NCBI RefSeq assembly: GCF_030362835.1
Contig: NZ_JAUCGQ010000001.1
Coordinates: 969,451-1,033,450 of the forward strand
Length of the DNA stretch: 64,000 bases
Reading direction: 5' to 3'
Origin: Cellulomonas alba
Lineage (GTDB): Bacteria > Actinomycetota > Actinomycetes > Actinomycetales > Cellulomonadaceae
Below, piece by piece: positions 51,235 to 60,864 of this stretch. Every line of letters begins with the position of its first letter. Position 1 is the first letter of the stretch. Below the pieces are notes generated by a model that was not told the origin of the DNA, searched no databases, and saw only the letters and a list, made by a program, of their open reading frames with translations. The position numbers were made by a program, and so were the translations under genes.

Positions 51235-52260
51235 TCAGAACGCGGCCGCCCCCGCGGGCAGCGGGCCGCCGAACCAGTCCTCGACCAGCGCCCGCGCGAT
51301 GGATGACCGTCCCGGCGGGATGACCTCGCCGTCGACCACGGCCCGCGCGAGCTCCTCGCGTGTGAACCAGCGCGCGTCGGTCAGCTCGACGCCGTCGACC
51401 CGCACGTCCCCCGTCGTGGCGCGGGCGTGGAACCCGACCATGAGGGACGCGGGGAACGGCCACGGCTGACTGCCCCGGTACTTGACCTCTCCGACGACGA
51501 CGCCGGTCTCCTCGAGCACCTCGCGGCGCACCGCGTGCTCGAGCGACTCGCCGGCCTCGACGAACCCGGCGAGCGTCGACCATCGGCCCGCCGCCCACGC
51601 CGCGGCGTGCCCGAGCAGCAGCCGGTCGGCGTCGTCGATCACGGCCATGATCACCGCCGGGTCGGTCCGGGGGTAGTGCTCCGAGCCGTCGACCTCGCAG
51701 GTGCGGACCCAGCCGGCCTGCGTGATGCGGGTCGGGCCGCCGCAGCGGGGGCAGCGCGGGTGGCGCGAGTGCCATGCGTCGAGCGCGACGGCGGCGGTGG
51801 CGAGGCCCGCGTCGCGCGCACCCAGGTCGGCGCCGACCGTGCGCAGGGCGGCCCGGACCAAGCCCGACGGGAGCTCGCGGGGCGCTGGCGGCGCCTCGCG
51901 GCGGTGCACGAGGACGTCGCTCGGGGATCCCGTGGGCGGAGCGGGCCGCGTCGCGCGCACCCGGCGAGCCAGGTAGCGGCCGCCGTCGTCCGCGCCGAGC
52001 AGGAGCCACTGCTCCGCGTCGTGGGCGGTCCCGGGCTCGTCGGCCGGCGTGCCCTCGAGCGTGGCCGCGGCCTCGTCGGCGTCCGCCGGGGTCAGCAGCG
52101 CGAGCTCGCCGTCGGCGCTGAGGACGACGGACGAGTCGCCGACCAGGAGGACGCGCGTCGTGGGGTCGGCGCGCGCGTCGTCCACGGCCGAGGCGTCAGC
52201 GCGGAGATGAGCAGCGCGGTCGACGAGCGCGCGCGAGAGCGGGAGCTCGTCGGGGATCAC
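51235..52260 (-). CDS. nudC: NAD(+)/NADH diphosphatase
   Basis: A 341-residue Nudix hydrolase that splits NADH and NAD caps. N-terminal domain, then a zinc ribbon (CPRCGG near residue 168; the second pair is reduced to one Cys in RTCEVDGSEHYPR), then the Nudix box GFVEAGESLEHAVRREVLEETGV near 230 and the NudC signature SQPWPFPASLM. The start is set at GTG 52260, since TACCGT ends exactly 7 bases upstream; GTG 52269 lies inside that box. Leaderless. It diverges from the phosphotransferase gene. Incomplete zinc site is worth noting. Confidence 0.94.
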   Translation of the reverse strand: MIPDELPLSRALVDRAAHLRADASAVDDARADPTTRVLLVGDSSVVLSADGELALLTPADADEAAATLEGTPADEPGTAHDAEQWLLLGADDGGRYLARRVRATRPAPPTGSPSDVLVHRREAPPAPRELPSGLVRAALRTVGADLGARDAGLATAAVALDAWHSRHPRCPRCGGPTRITQAGWVRTCEVDGSEHYPRTDPAVIMAVIDDADRLLLGHAAAWAAGRWSTLAGFVEAGESLEHAVRREVLEETGVVVGEVKYRGSQPWPFPASLMVGFHARATTGDVRVDGVELTDARWFTREELARAVVDGEVIPPGRSSIARALVEDWFGGPLPAGAAAF

Positions 52261-52267
52261 GGCGCCC

Positions 52268-52273
52268 ACGGTA
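52268..52273 (-). promoter_or_regulatory. Leaderless -10 box of nudC
   Basis: TACCGT, then GGGCGCC (7 bases), then GTG at 52260; it corrects the start by three codons. Confidence 0.68.
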
Positions 52274-52391
52274 CCCAGCGCCGAGACGTGAGCCGGTCAC
52301 GGCCGCTACACACGGCCGACGGTCGGACGCGCCGGACGAATCGGACGTGACACGCCGAGGGCGCGCGCCCGGGAGGCGGCTGTGCCGCACC

Positions 52392-52397
52392 TAGGCT
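52392..52397 (+). promoter_or_regulatory. Leaderless -10 box of the phosphotransferase gene
   Basis: TAGGCT, then 6 bases (GAGCGC), then GTG at 52404. Confidence 0.65.
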
Positions 52398-52403
52398 GAG
52401 CGC

Positions 52404-53351
52404 GTGGTCCGATCGCCCCTCGCACTCGCCGCCCTCGCGACGGTCGCCGTCCCCGGACTGGACGCGTTCGACGTCCGCCGGCCGGCTCAACCCGGCACGG
52501 ACTTCGACATCGCGGTGGTCATCGACGCGACCCGCAAGCGCTGGGTGGTGCGCGCGCCCGTCAGCGCTGCCGCCGGTGCGGCGCTCGAGGCCGAGGTGGT
52601 GCTGCTCGAGGCGCTCGACGAGCAGGTGCAGCGCGGCGCGCTGCCGTTCTCCGTGGCACGCCCCGCCGGGTTCGCGCACCTGCCCGAGGGCGGCCGCGCC
52701 GCGGTGCACGCCGAGATCCCCGGGACCGCGCTGGCCGTCGAGCACCTCCGTCCCGGGCCGGGACTCGCCGCCTCCGTCGGGCGCGCGATCGCCGCGATCC
52801 ACGAGCTGCCGACGTCGATCGTCGAGAACGCCGGGCTGCCGGTGTACGAGCCCGAGACGTACCGCGCGCGGCGTCAGGCGGAGGTCGACGAGGCCGCCCG
52901 CACGGGCCGCGTCCCCGCGACGCTGCTGCGGCGCTGGGAGGAGCGGCTCGAGGACGTGGCCCTGTGGCGCTTCAGCCCGACCGTGGTGCACGGCGACGTG
53001 ACGGGCGAGCGGCTGCTGGTGCACGACGACGAGGTGTCGGGCGTCCTGCACTGGGGTGACGCGTGCGTCGCCGATCCCGCCGACGACCTCGCGTGGCTGC
53101 TCGTCGCGGCGCCGCCCGAGGCGGCGGAGTCGCTCATGGAGGCGTACCAGCTGCGCCGGACCGAGCTCCTCGACCCGCACCTGGCCGACCGGGCGCTGCT
53201 GTCGGGCGAGCTCGCGCTCGTGCGGTGGCTGCTCTACGGGGTGCGGACGAAGAATGCGGACGTGGTCGAGGACGCGGTGTCGATGCTCGAGGACCTCGAC
53301 GCGCACACGCGGGCGCTCGACGAGGCGGAGCCGGAGCCGTCGCTGGCCTGA
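52404..53351 (+). CDS. Aminoglycoside/macrolide phosphotransferase-like protein
   Basis: A 315-residue kinase-like protein of the APH family. The N lobe has the Lys-like RWVVRAPVS; the catalytic loop is VVHGDVTGERLLV, in which the Asn that binds metal in HGDxxxxN is an Arg; the metal Asp of WGDACVADPADDLAWLL is present. The change makes ordinary phosphotransfer uncertain. Such genes are conserved between nudC and the AdnB helicase in actinobacteria, so a resistance role is not implied. Leaderless GTG 52404. The C terminus ends in the first unit of a 16-bp tandem repeat. Confidence 0.85.
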   Translation: MVRSPLALAALATVAVPGLDAFDVRRPAQPGTDFDIAVVIDATRKRWVVRAPVSAAAGAALEAEVVLLEALDEQVQRGALPFSVARPAGFAHLPEGGRAAVHAEIPGTALAVEHLRPGPGLAASVGRAIAAIHELPTSIVENAGLPVYEPETYRARRQAEVDEAARTGRVPATLLRRWEERLEDVALWRFSPTVVHGDVTGERLLVHDDEVSGVLHWGDACVADPADDLAWLLVAAPPEAAESLMEAYQLRRTELLDPHLADRALLSGELALVRWLLYGVRTKNADVVEDAVSMLEDLDAHTRALDEAEPEPSLA

Positions 53352-53355
53352 CGGC

Positions 53356-53451
53356 CTGCTCGCCTCGCGGCCTGCTCGCCTGACCGCGTGCTCGCCTGAC
53401 TGCTTGCTCGCCTGACTGCGTGCTCGCCTGACGGCCTGCTCGCCTGACTGC
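53356..53451. repeat. Six 16-bp tandem repeats after the phosphotransferase stop
   Basis: Units of 16 bases, consensus CTGCTCGCCTGACTGC, run head to tail from 53356 to 53451 (six copies). The preceding bases 53340-53355, holding the stop, are a diverged copy. Five of six carry TGA, so the gene's 3' end seems to have expanded. Not CRISPR: there are no spacers. Confidence 0.93.
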
Positions 53452-53526
53452 GGCCTCGCCAGACCGCCACGTCCTGGCCGGGTCGACCGGTCAGGTCGCC
53501 CGCCTGACAGCTGCGTCGCGGCCGAG

Positions 53527-56500
53527 TCAGGCGTTCCCGACTGAGTCGGGCGCCGCGCGCCGGTCGGCGACCGCGCGGCGAAGGAGCGCCACGATCTCGT
53601 CCTCCCCCATCAGCCGGTCCGGGTACACCGTCGTGCCCGTCGCGACGTAGCAGAACGCCGCACGCACGCGATCCACCGGAACGCCCGACCAGCGGGACCA
53701 GGCCAGGCGGTAGACGGCGAGCTGGATCTCGCGCGCGGCGCGTGCGCGCGGGTCGGACGGCGGCGCGCCGGTCTTCCAGTCGACCACCACCACGCCCTGC
53801 TCGTCCGGCGACAGGTCCGAGCGGTCGTCGTCGACGAAGACGGCGTCGATCCGCGAGCGCAGCACGTACCCGTCGACCGACGTCTCGACGTCGACCTCGA
53901 CGGCGACCGGCTCGCGTCGCGCCCAGGGGCTCGCGAGGAACGCGACGCGAAGCGCTGCCTCGTCGGGGGCAGTCGGGGCGGTCTCGTCGTCCGCTCCCGG
54001 GAGCTCGTCGACGTCGACGAGTGCGGCGCGGCCGAACCAGCCCTCGACCCACGCGTGGAACTGGGTGCCGCGGCGTGCCTGCGGGGACGGGCGCGAGGGC
54101 ACCGGCCGGCGCAGCCCGAGTGCGAACTCGTCGGGGTCGGCGGCGAGCCGGACGAGCGCGGACGCGGACAGGTGCGACGGGAGCTCGACCTCCTGCAGGG
54201 GAGCCGACGCACGCTCCTGCTCGTCGAGCAGCCGGTCCGCGAGCGCGGCCCAGCGGCCCGTCAGGTCCGTCGAGCCGACGTCGCCGGCGGCCGCACGCAC
54301 CCACGTCGCCGCCCGCTCCACGGCCGCACGGCGCGACTCGGTCGCCGTCCCGAACGGGTCGACGGGCCACACCGCCGGGTCGCCGGCCGCCTGCTCGGGC
54401 TTGCCGTCCACAGGCGTCGGCGCGTCCGCCCAGGCGTCGATCTCGATGAGCCCGTCGACGGCGAGCTCGTCGAGGAACAGCGAGATCGGTCGCGGCCGGA
54501 CGCCGTCGCCCCACCACGCCGCACTCAGCAGGAGCTCGGAGCGCGCCCGCGTGAGCGCGACGTACGCGAGGCGGCGCTCCTCGGCCACCTCGTGCTCCCC
54601 TGCGGCCTGCAGGAACGCCTGGCGACGGCGCTCGAGGTCCTTGCCGTCGGCCGCTCCCGCGTACTCGAAGCTCGGCAGGTCGTCCCGGTCGCCGCGCAGC
54701 GGGTACGGCAACGAGCCGAGGCCCTTCAGCCAGGCAGAGTCCTTCGGGCCGTCCTTGCCCTGGGTGGCAGTCGCGGGCAGGCCGCCGTCGACGAGGCCCG
54801 CGACGGCGACGACGTCCCACTCGAGCCCCTTCGCGCCGTGGACGGTGATGAGCTGCACCGCGTCCGGGTCGGGCTCGACGACCGGCAGGTCGAGGCCGTT
54901 CTCGCGCTCCTCGGCGGCCTCGAGCCACGCGAGGAACCCGCCGAGCGTGGGGTGGTCGGAGGACTGCGCGAACTCGACGGCGACGTCGCGGAACGCGTCG
55001 AGCTGGGCACGCGCCCGCGCGGGCGCCGTGACCGACCGGGCCGCGAGCTCGATGTCGAGGCCCAGGAGGCGCTCCGCCTCGGCGACGAGCTCGGGCACGG
55101 GGAGGTACGCGTGCGCGCGCAGGGTGCGCAGGACGCGCGCGAGCTCCGCGACCCGCAAGCGACCCGCGGGCGACAGCGCGCGGCCCGAGCGGCTCGTCCA
55201 CTCGCGCTCCGGGTGCTCGCCCACGGCGTCGAGCGCGTCGACGATGCTGCGCTCGTCCACGACGTCGGCCTGGACCGGCGCACCCTCCTCGCCCGTGCGC
55301 TCACGCCGGTTCGCGCGGCCGGTCTGGTCAGCGGCCCACGCCGCGAGCGCGTGCAGGTCCGCCGCACCGAGCCGCGTGCGCGCGCCCGTGAGCAGCCGCA
55401 CGAGCGCATCGCCGCGCGTGGGGTCGTGCGCCGCCTGCAGGACCGCGACGAGGTCGACGACCTCGGGTGCCGCGAGGAGGCCGCCGAGGCCGACCACCTC
55501 GACGGGTAGGTCCTCGGCACGCAGCGCACGTCGCAGGGCGCCGAACTGCGACCGCTTGCGGCACAGCACCGCGGCGGTGACGCGTTGCTGGTCGGAACCC
55601 GCGGGGCGCCACCGCTCCTTGACGAACCGCGCGACCGCGCGCGCCTCGTCCTCGACCGTCGCCGCGACGTGCGCATGCACCCGGCCGGGACCCGCGTCGG
55701 GACGCGCCGTCAGGACGGGAACCTCGACCCGTGCCGCGGCGGCGGCCCGCAGCGGGGCGGCGATCCGGTTCGCGGCGTCGAGGATCGCGCGATCGTTGCG
55801 CCACGACGTCGACAGCCAGTGCACGTCCGCGGAACGGCGCGTCCCGTCGGCGTCGACCGCGCGGAACGTCGCCGGGAACCGCTCGAGGCCGCCCGCGCTC
55901 GCGCCGCGCCAGCCGTAGATCGACTGCTGCGGGTCACCGACCGCGGTCACGGGGTGCCCGTCGCCGAACAGGGCGCGCAGGAGCTCCAGCTGCGCGTACG
56001 AGGTGTCCTGGTACTCGTCGAGCAGCACGACCCGGAACCGGTCGCGCTCGGCGGCGCCGACCTCGGGCACGTCGCGCGCGAGCCGGGCCGCGAGCGCGAC
56101 CTGGTCACCGAAGTCGATCGCGTCGGCCGCGCGCTTGCGGGCGCGGTACTCCGCGACGAGGTCCAGCACCCGAGCCCGCTCGCCGAGTGAACGCACCAGG
56201 CCGCGCACCTCGGCCATGAGCGATCCGGGCGTCGCCTCGATCGCCTCGACGATCCCGTCGATCCGGCGCCGCGCCTCATCGGGGTCGAGAAGGTGCTCGT
56301 CGAGCGCGCCCGACAGCGCGAGCACCGCCTCGGTGACCGTCGAGGTGGCCGCGTCGGTGTCGAGGTCGCCGAGCCACGCCTCCACGACGTCGGCCGCGAG
56401 CTGCCACTGCGCGGCCTCGCCGAGCAGCCGCGCCGACGGGTCGAGCCCGAGCCGCAGCGCGTGGTCGACCACGAGCGACGCGGCGTACGAGTTGTACGTG

Positions 56501-56877
56501 GCGACCGTCGGTCGGGACAGCCCGCCGAGCAGGTCGTCGGCGACGGACGGCCCGGGCAGCGTGACCCCGGCGTCGGCCGCGGCGCGCGCGAGCCGGCGCA
56601 GCCGGAGGCGGACGCGGTCCTGCAGCTCGCCGGCCGCCTTGCGCGTGAACGTCAGGCCGAGCACCTGGTCGGGTGCGACCACGCCGTTGGCGAGCAGCCA
56701 CACGACCCGCGCCGCCATGGTCTCCGTCTTGCCGGAGCCGGCGCCCGCGACGACGAGCGCGGGCGCGAGCGGCGCCTCGATCACGCGGACCTGCTCGTCG
56801 GTCGGACCCGGGCCGCCGAGGAGCGCCGCGATCTGCCGCGCGCTCAGCAGCACCTCCGGTGCCTGCGTCGTGCTCAC
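53527..56877 (-). CDS. adnB: AdnB-like helicase-nuclease subunit
   Basis: An 1116-residue protein: UvrD/PcrA-type SF1 helicase plus RecB-like nuclease. Walker A VVAGAGSGKTETM near residue 45, Walker B VLLDEYQDTSYAQ, motif III GDPQQSIYGWRGA, motif V GLEWDVVAVAG and motif VI YVALTRARSELL are intact. The C-terminal nuclease has VVVVDWKTG with the catalytic Asp and Lys, and upstream HAWVEGWF. With AdnA it forms a heterodimer that resects double-strand breaks. GTG 56877 overlaps the adnA stop (GTGA). The motor is intact, in contrast to adnA. Confidence 0.94.
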   Translation of the reverse strand: MSTTQAPEVLLSARQIAALLGGPGPTDEQVRVIEAPLAPALVVAGAGSGKTETMAARVVWLLANGVVAPDQVLGLTFTRKAAGELQDRVRLRLRRLARAAADAGVTLPGPSVADDLLGGLSRPTVATYNSYAASLVVDHALRLGLDPSARLLGEAAQWQLAADVVEAWLGDLDTDAATSTVTEAVLALSGALDEHLLDPDEARRRIDGIVEAIEATPGSLMAEVRGLVRSLGERARVLDLVAEYRARKRAADAIDFGDQVALAARLARDVPEVGAAERDRFRVVLLDEYQDTSYAQLELLRALFGDGHPVTAVGDPQQSIYGWRGASAGGLERFPATFRAVDADGTRRSADVHWLSTSWRNDRAILDAANRIAAPLRAAAAARVEVPVLTARPDAGPGRVHAHVAATVEDEARAVARFVKERWRPAGSDQQRVTAAVLCRKRSQFGALRRALRAEDLPVEVVGLGGLLAAPEVVDLVAVLQAAHDPTRGDALVRLLTGARTRLGAADLHALAAWAADQTGRANRRERTGEEGAPVQADVVDERSIVDALDAVGEHPEREWTSRSGRALSPAGRLRVAELARVLRTLRAHAYLPVPELVAEAERLLGLDIELAARSVTAPARARAQLDAFRDVAVEFAQSSDHPTLGGFLAWLEAAEERENGLDLPVVEPDPDAVQLITVHGAKGLEWDVVAVAGLVDGGLPATATQGKDGPKDSAWLKGLGSLPYPLRGDRDDLPSFEYAGAADGKDLERRRQAFLQAAGEHEVAEERRLAYVALTRARSELLLSAAWWGDGVRPRPISLFLDELAVDGLIEIDAWADAPTPVDGKPEQAAGDPAVWPVDPFGTATESRRAAVERAATWVRAAAGDVGSTDLTGRWAALADRLLDEQERASAPLQEVELPSHLSASALVRLAADPDEFALGLRRPVPSRPSPQARRGTQFHAWVEGWFGRAALVDVDELPGADDETAPTAPDEAALRVAFLASPWARREPVAVEVDVETSVDGYVLRSRIDAVFVDDDRSDLSPDEQGVVVVDWKTGAPPSDPRARAAREIQLAVYRLAWSRWSGVPVDRVRAAFCYVATGTTVYPDRLMGEDEIVALLRRAVADRRAAPDSVGNA

Positions 56878-59800
56878 TCGGTCACCTGCCCGCCCTCGTC
56901 GCGCAGCGGGCACGAGCGCCGGACCGGGCACCGGTCGCACTGGTCGTTGACGGTCGCGGCGAACGATCGCGCGGCCATCGAGCCCGCGACCTCGTCGACG
57001 AGCGTGCGCGCCCACTCCGGGTCGTCGGCCGTGGCCAGCGCGTCCTGCCGTCGCACCGTGCCGGCCTTCCCCGTGCCGAGGTACACGAGCTGGGCGCCCG
57101 CGCTCGTGGTGCCTGCGGGCAGCTCGTCGAACGCCCCCGCGTCGACGGCGAGCTGGTAGGCGCCGAGCTGCGGGTTCGTCGCCACCTTGCCGGTCGGCGG
57201 GGCCGTCTTGCCGGTCTTGAGGTCCACCACGCGGACCGCGTCCGCTGTGCCCGGGGCGCGCTCGATCCGGTCGACCTGGCCGCTGACGAGCGCACGGTCG
57301 GTCTCCATGCGGAACGAGGCCTCGAGCAGCACGGGCTCGCCGGCGGTCGCCAGGTAGTCCGCGAGCCGAGCGACCATCGCGTCCGCGTTCCGTCGGGTGT
57401 ACCGCGCCGGCCAGCCCTCACCGAGGCCCAGCTCGACCCAGCGCCGGTCGAGCGCGGCGGCGAGCTCCTCGCGCGTGCCGCGGGGGTGCTCCTGCGCGAT
57501 CGAGTGGATGAGCGTGCCGAGGGTCTGCTGCGCGCTCGCCGCGGGCGAGCCGCCGGCCGACTCGAGCGCCCAGCGCAGCGCGCACCGCGCCGCCGCCTCG
57601 ATGCGCGACGGCGACACGGGCACCCGCTCGTCGTCGGCCCAGAGCGGCTCGTCGGTCGACGGCTCGGCGAGGCCGTACCAGGTCGCCGGGTCGGCCCCGG
57701 GTGCACCGTGCCGAGCCAGGCGGCCGAGCGTGGCGACGGCCTCCGGGTCGGGCGCCTCACCGCGCCGCGCGGCGTCCTCGAGCACCGCCCGCAGCTGGCC
57801 GACGAGGCCGCGCAGGTCGAGCGGTGCCGGCGCCGAGCCGAGCCGGTCGTCCGGCTCCGTCCGCGCGGCCTGGACGAGGTCGACGAACGGCGACGGCTCG
57901 TGCTCGGTGTCGGTCACGGCCGTGACCAGCAGTCGCCGCCGCGCGCGCGAGCACGCGACCGCGAACGACCGCAGCTCGTCGTGCAGCACGGCCTCGCGCG
58001 CCGCGGACGCCCCGCGCTCGTCGTCGGAGGCGCCGGCGCGGCCCGCCACCACGTCGACGAGCGCCTGCGCGCCGAGCAGCGAGTCGCGCAGGCGCAGGTC
58101 GGGCCAGGTGCCCTCCTGCACGCCCGCGACGACGACCACGTCCCACTCCCGGCCGGCGGCGCCCGCAGGCGTGAGCACCGGCACAGCCGCGCGCCGGGCT
58201 CGCGCCGCGATCGAGTCCGAGGGCAGGTCCTGCGCGGCGAGCCAGTCCACGAACGCCGCGGCGCGCGAGCGCGGGCTGCGGTCGACGAACGTCTCGGCGG
58301 CGCGGAACAGTGCGAGCACGGCGTCGAGGTCGCGATCCGCGCGATCGCCCGCGGCCCCGCCTGCCAGCGCGGAGCGCTGCCAGGCCGGTGCGAGCCCGGA
58401 CGCGTCCCAGAGCGCCCACAGCACCGTCTGCGCGTCCGCGTCGGGCTCGGCGGCAGCCGCTCGACCGGCATCCAGGACCGCGGCGAGGCGTCGCAGGGGC
58501 CGCGGCGGGGTGGCGCCCTCGGCGAGCGCCTCCACCAGGAGCGCGTCGCTCGGGCGCCCACCGCCGCCCTCGAGCTCGGCCGCGCGCAGCGCCCGGCGCG
58601 CCCGTCGCAGCCCGACCGCGTCGAGACCGCCCAGCGGCGAGCACGCCAGGCGGGACGCGACGGCGGCGTCGAGCGGCGCGTCGCCGAGCACCACGCGCAT
58701 CGCCTCGAGCAGCGGCCGCACGGCCGGTTCGTCGCGCAACGCGACGTCGCTCCCGGCCACGGCGACGGGCACGGAGGCTCCGGCGAGGGCCCGTCGCAGC
58801 GCCGACACCTGCGCCCCGGTGCGTGCCACGACGGCCATGTCGTCCCACGCGACACCGTCGTGCAGGTGCGCGTGCCGCAGCTGGACGGCGATGTACGCGG
58901 CCTCCTGCGCGGCGCTCGGCAGCAGGACGACGCCCGCGGTGCCCGTCGGTCCGTGCCCGCCGGCGCGACGGTGCTGGGCGGCGCCGACGGTCCCGACGCG
59001 CTCCGCGACGCGGGCGACGACCTGACGGACCTCGGGGCCGTGCCGCCACACCGTGCGCAGCACGACCGTCTCGGCGCCGAGCTCACCGATGCCCGGGCCG
59101 TCCACCACGGCGCGACCGACCAGCGCCGGCGTCGCCCCGCGGAACGTCTGGACCGCCTCGTCCGGGTCGGCCGTCAGCAGCAGGCGCGCACCGTCGTCCG
59201 CGAGCACGCGCAGGAGCGTCGCGGTCGCCGCGGTGCTCTCCTGGTGGTCGTCGACGACGACCAGCCGCCAGCGCGGCCGCGGCGCGCGAGGCACCTCGTC
59301 GTCCCAGGTCAGCAGCGCGCGTGCGGCCTCCTCGACGACGACGGCCGGGTCGAGCCGCTCGCCGGCGTCGGGCGTCGACGCGCGGAGCAGCGCGACGTCG
59401 AGGTACTCGCCGTACAGGGCGGCGCCGGCCACCCACTCGGCGCGCCCGTGCTCGCGTCCGAGCCGTTCGAGGTCCTCGGGCGCGAGCCCGCGCTCGGCCG
59501 CGCGCATCAGCAGGTCGCGCACCTCGTCGCGGAAGGCGCGCATGCCCAGCACGTCGGACCGCACGTGCGGCGGCCACGGGATCGGCACGCCGTCCCCCGC
59601 CGCGTGGCCCGCGAGCAGGTCCGCGAGCATCAGGTCCTGCTCGGGGCCCGAGACCAGCACCGGCGCGGGCTCGCCGCGCAGCGCCGCACGCGCGCGCAGC
59701 ACCGAGAACGCGGCGGCGGCGGGCGTGCGCACGATGCGGCCGCCGGTCGTCGTGCCGAGCCGCGCCGCGAGCCGGTCCTGCAGCTCGGCGGCGGCGCGCC

Positions 59801-60077
59801 GCGTCGGCGCGAGGACCAGCACCTCCTGGACGGGGAACCCCGCCTCGACCGCTGCGCCGACGGACTCGAGCGCGACGGTGGTCCGCCCGCTGCCCGGCGC
59901 GCCGAGCACGAGGAGGGCTCGGTCCTGTCCCGCGACGACCCGGCGGACGACGTCCGACTGGTCAGCGTCGAGCACGCGCGACGCGCCCGCCGCCGCCGCG
60001 TCGGCGAGCGACGGGCGCGCAAGGCGGAGGCCGGCCGACGTCGTCACGGCCGGAAGTCCACCACACGCCACCGACAT
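56874..60077 (-). CDS. adnA: AdnA-like helicase-nuclease subunit with altered Walker A
   Basis: A 1067-residue partner of AdnB. The helicase part has Walker A LVLGAPGSGRTTVAL, with Arg in place of the conserved Lys, and Walker B VVVDDHQESTA where DExx is expected; so its ATPase is probably weak or absent. The nuclease motif AVRVVDLKTGKT is intact and four cysteines (C in AAARCALRW; CDRCPVRRSC) can hold an Fe-S cluster, as in AddB/AdnA. ATG 60077 is used; GTG 60047 is an alternative. It diverges from the TetR gene. This fits a heterodimer with one lead motor (AdnB). Confidence 0.92.
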   Translation of the reverse strand: MSVACGGLPAVTTSAGLRLARPSLADAAAAGASRVLDADQSDVVRRVVAGQDRALLVLGAPGSGRTTVALESVGAAVEAGFPVQEVLVLAPTRRAAAELQDRLAARLGTTTGGRIVRTPAAAAFSVLRARAALRGEPAPVLVSGPEQDLMLADLLAGHAAGDGVPIPWPPHVRSDVLGMRAFRDEVRDLLMRAAERGLAPEDLERLGREHGRAEWVAGAALYGEYLDVALLRASTPDAGERLDPAVVVEEAARALLTWDDEVPRAPRPRWRLVVVDDHQESTAATATLLRVLADDGARLLLTADPDEAVQTFRGATPALVGRAVVDGPGIGELGAETVVLRTVWRHGPEVRQVVARVAERVGTVGAAQHRRAGGHGPTGTAGVVLLPSAAQEAAYIAVQLRHAHLHDGVAWDDMAVVARTGAQVSALRRALAGASVPVAVAGSDVALRDEPAVRPLLEAMRVVLGDAPLDAAVASRLACSPLGGLDAVGLRRARRALRAAELEGGGGRPSDALLVEALAEGATPPRPLRRLAAVLDAGRAAAAEPDADAQTVLWALWDASGLAPAWQRSALAGGAAGDRADRDLDAVLALFRAAETFVDRSPRSRAAAFVDWLAAQDLPSDSIAARARRAAVPVLTPAGAAGREWDVVVVAGVQEGTWPDLRLRDSLLGAQALVDVVAGRAGASDDERGASAAREAVLHDELRSFAVACSRARRRLLVTAVTDTEHEPSPFVDLVQAARTEPDDRLGSAPAPLDLRGLVGQLRAVLEDAARRGEAPDPEAVATLGRLARHGAPGADPATWYGLAEPSTDEPLWADDERVPVSPSRIEAAARCALRWALESAGGSPAASAQQTLGTLIHSIAQEHPRGTREELAAALDRRWVELGLGEGWPARYTRRNADAMVARLADYLATAGEPVLLEASFRMETDRALVSGQVDRIERAPGTADAVRVVDLKTGKTAPPTGKVATNPQLGAYQLAVDAGAFDELPAGTTSAGAQLVYLGTGKAGTVRRQDALATADDPEWARTLVDEVAGSMAARSFAATVNDQCDRCPVRRSCPLRDEGGQVTE

Positions 60078-60126
60078 CGACTGTTCATCACCCGGTCGTC
60101 GTCATCGCCCTGTCATCTGCCGTGAC

Positions 60127-60132
60127 TACCAT
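60127..60132 (+). promoter_or_regulatory. Leaderless -10 box of the TetR gene
   Basis: TACCAT, then 6 bases (CGCGGC), then ATG at 60139. Confidence 0.68.
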
Positions 60133-60138
60133 CGCGGC

Positions 60139-60801
60139 ATGATCGAGGGCGAGCACTCGACGCGGACCCGCAGCCCGCGCATGGGCAGGTCCGAGCGGCG
60201 CGCCCAGGTGCTCCGCATCGCGCAGGAGCTCTTCTCCTCGGAGGGCTTCCACCACGTCTCGATGGACGACATCGCCGACCGCGCCGAGGTCAGCAAGCCG
60301 GTGCTCTACCGGCACTTCCCCTCGAAGCTCGACCTGTACCTCGCGGTGGTCGACCAGCGCGGCGCGGACCTCCTCGCCGCGATCGATGCGGCCGTCGCCC
60401 CGGTCGAGCAGGGCCCCGTGCACCGCGGTGACGGGCGCGACGTGGTCGCGGCGGTCGTGCGCGCGTTCGTCATGTTCGTCGAGGGCGCCGGGACGTCGTC
60501 GGTGCTGCTCTTCGAGTCCGACGTCACGCACGACGACGACGTCCGCGCCCGCGTCGAGCACGCGTCGTCGGTCGCCGCCGAGCGCATCGCGGGCGTCCTC
60601 GGCGAGGTCACCGCGCTGCCGGCCGACGAGACCGCGCTGCTCGCGGCCTCCCTCATCGCGATGGCGCAGGGCGCCGCGACGCACCGGCTGCGCCGGCAGG
60701 ACGACTCCGGCCCCGAGCGGACGGTCGAGCTCGTGGCCCAGCTCGCGTGGGCGGGGGTCGCGGGGCTCATCCGGCCGGACTTCGTCTACGAGGACGCCTA
60801 G
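60139..60801 (+). CDS. TetR-family transcriptional regulator
   Basis: A 220-residue TetR regulator: helix-turn-helix near residues 20-65 (RRAQVLRIAQELFSSEGFHHVSMDDIADRAEVSKPVLYRHFPSKLDLY), followed by the ligand-binding helical domain with hydrophobic core. ATG 60139 is leaderless. The ligand is unknown. Conserved between adnA and DUF3107 in actinobacteria, so it is likely a core regulator rather than an acquired one. The DUF3107 gene follows after 63 bases and has its own ribosome site. Confidence 0.94.
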   Translation: MIEGEHSTRTRSPRMGRSERRAQVLRIAQELFSSEGFHHVSMDDIADRAEVSKPVLYRHFPSKLDLYLAVVDQRGADLLAAIDAAVAPVEQGPVHRGDGRDVVAAVVRAFVMFVEGAGTSSVLLFESDVTHDDDVRARVEHASSVAAERIAGVLGEVTALPADETALLAASLIAMAQGAATHRLRRQDDSGPERTVELVAQLAWAGVAGLIRPDFVYEDA

Positions 60802-60864
60802 GATCGGACCCTCCGCAGGTGGCCGGTCCGGCCGCCCGCGAACGCAGCGAGAGGGACCGAACAA

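Noticed and set aside
53356..53451. CRISPR-like repeats
   Set aside because: Units are contiguous with no spacers and there are no cas genes; it is a simple tandem repeat.
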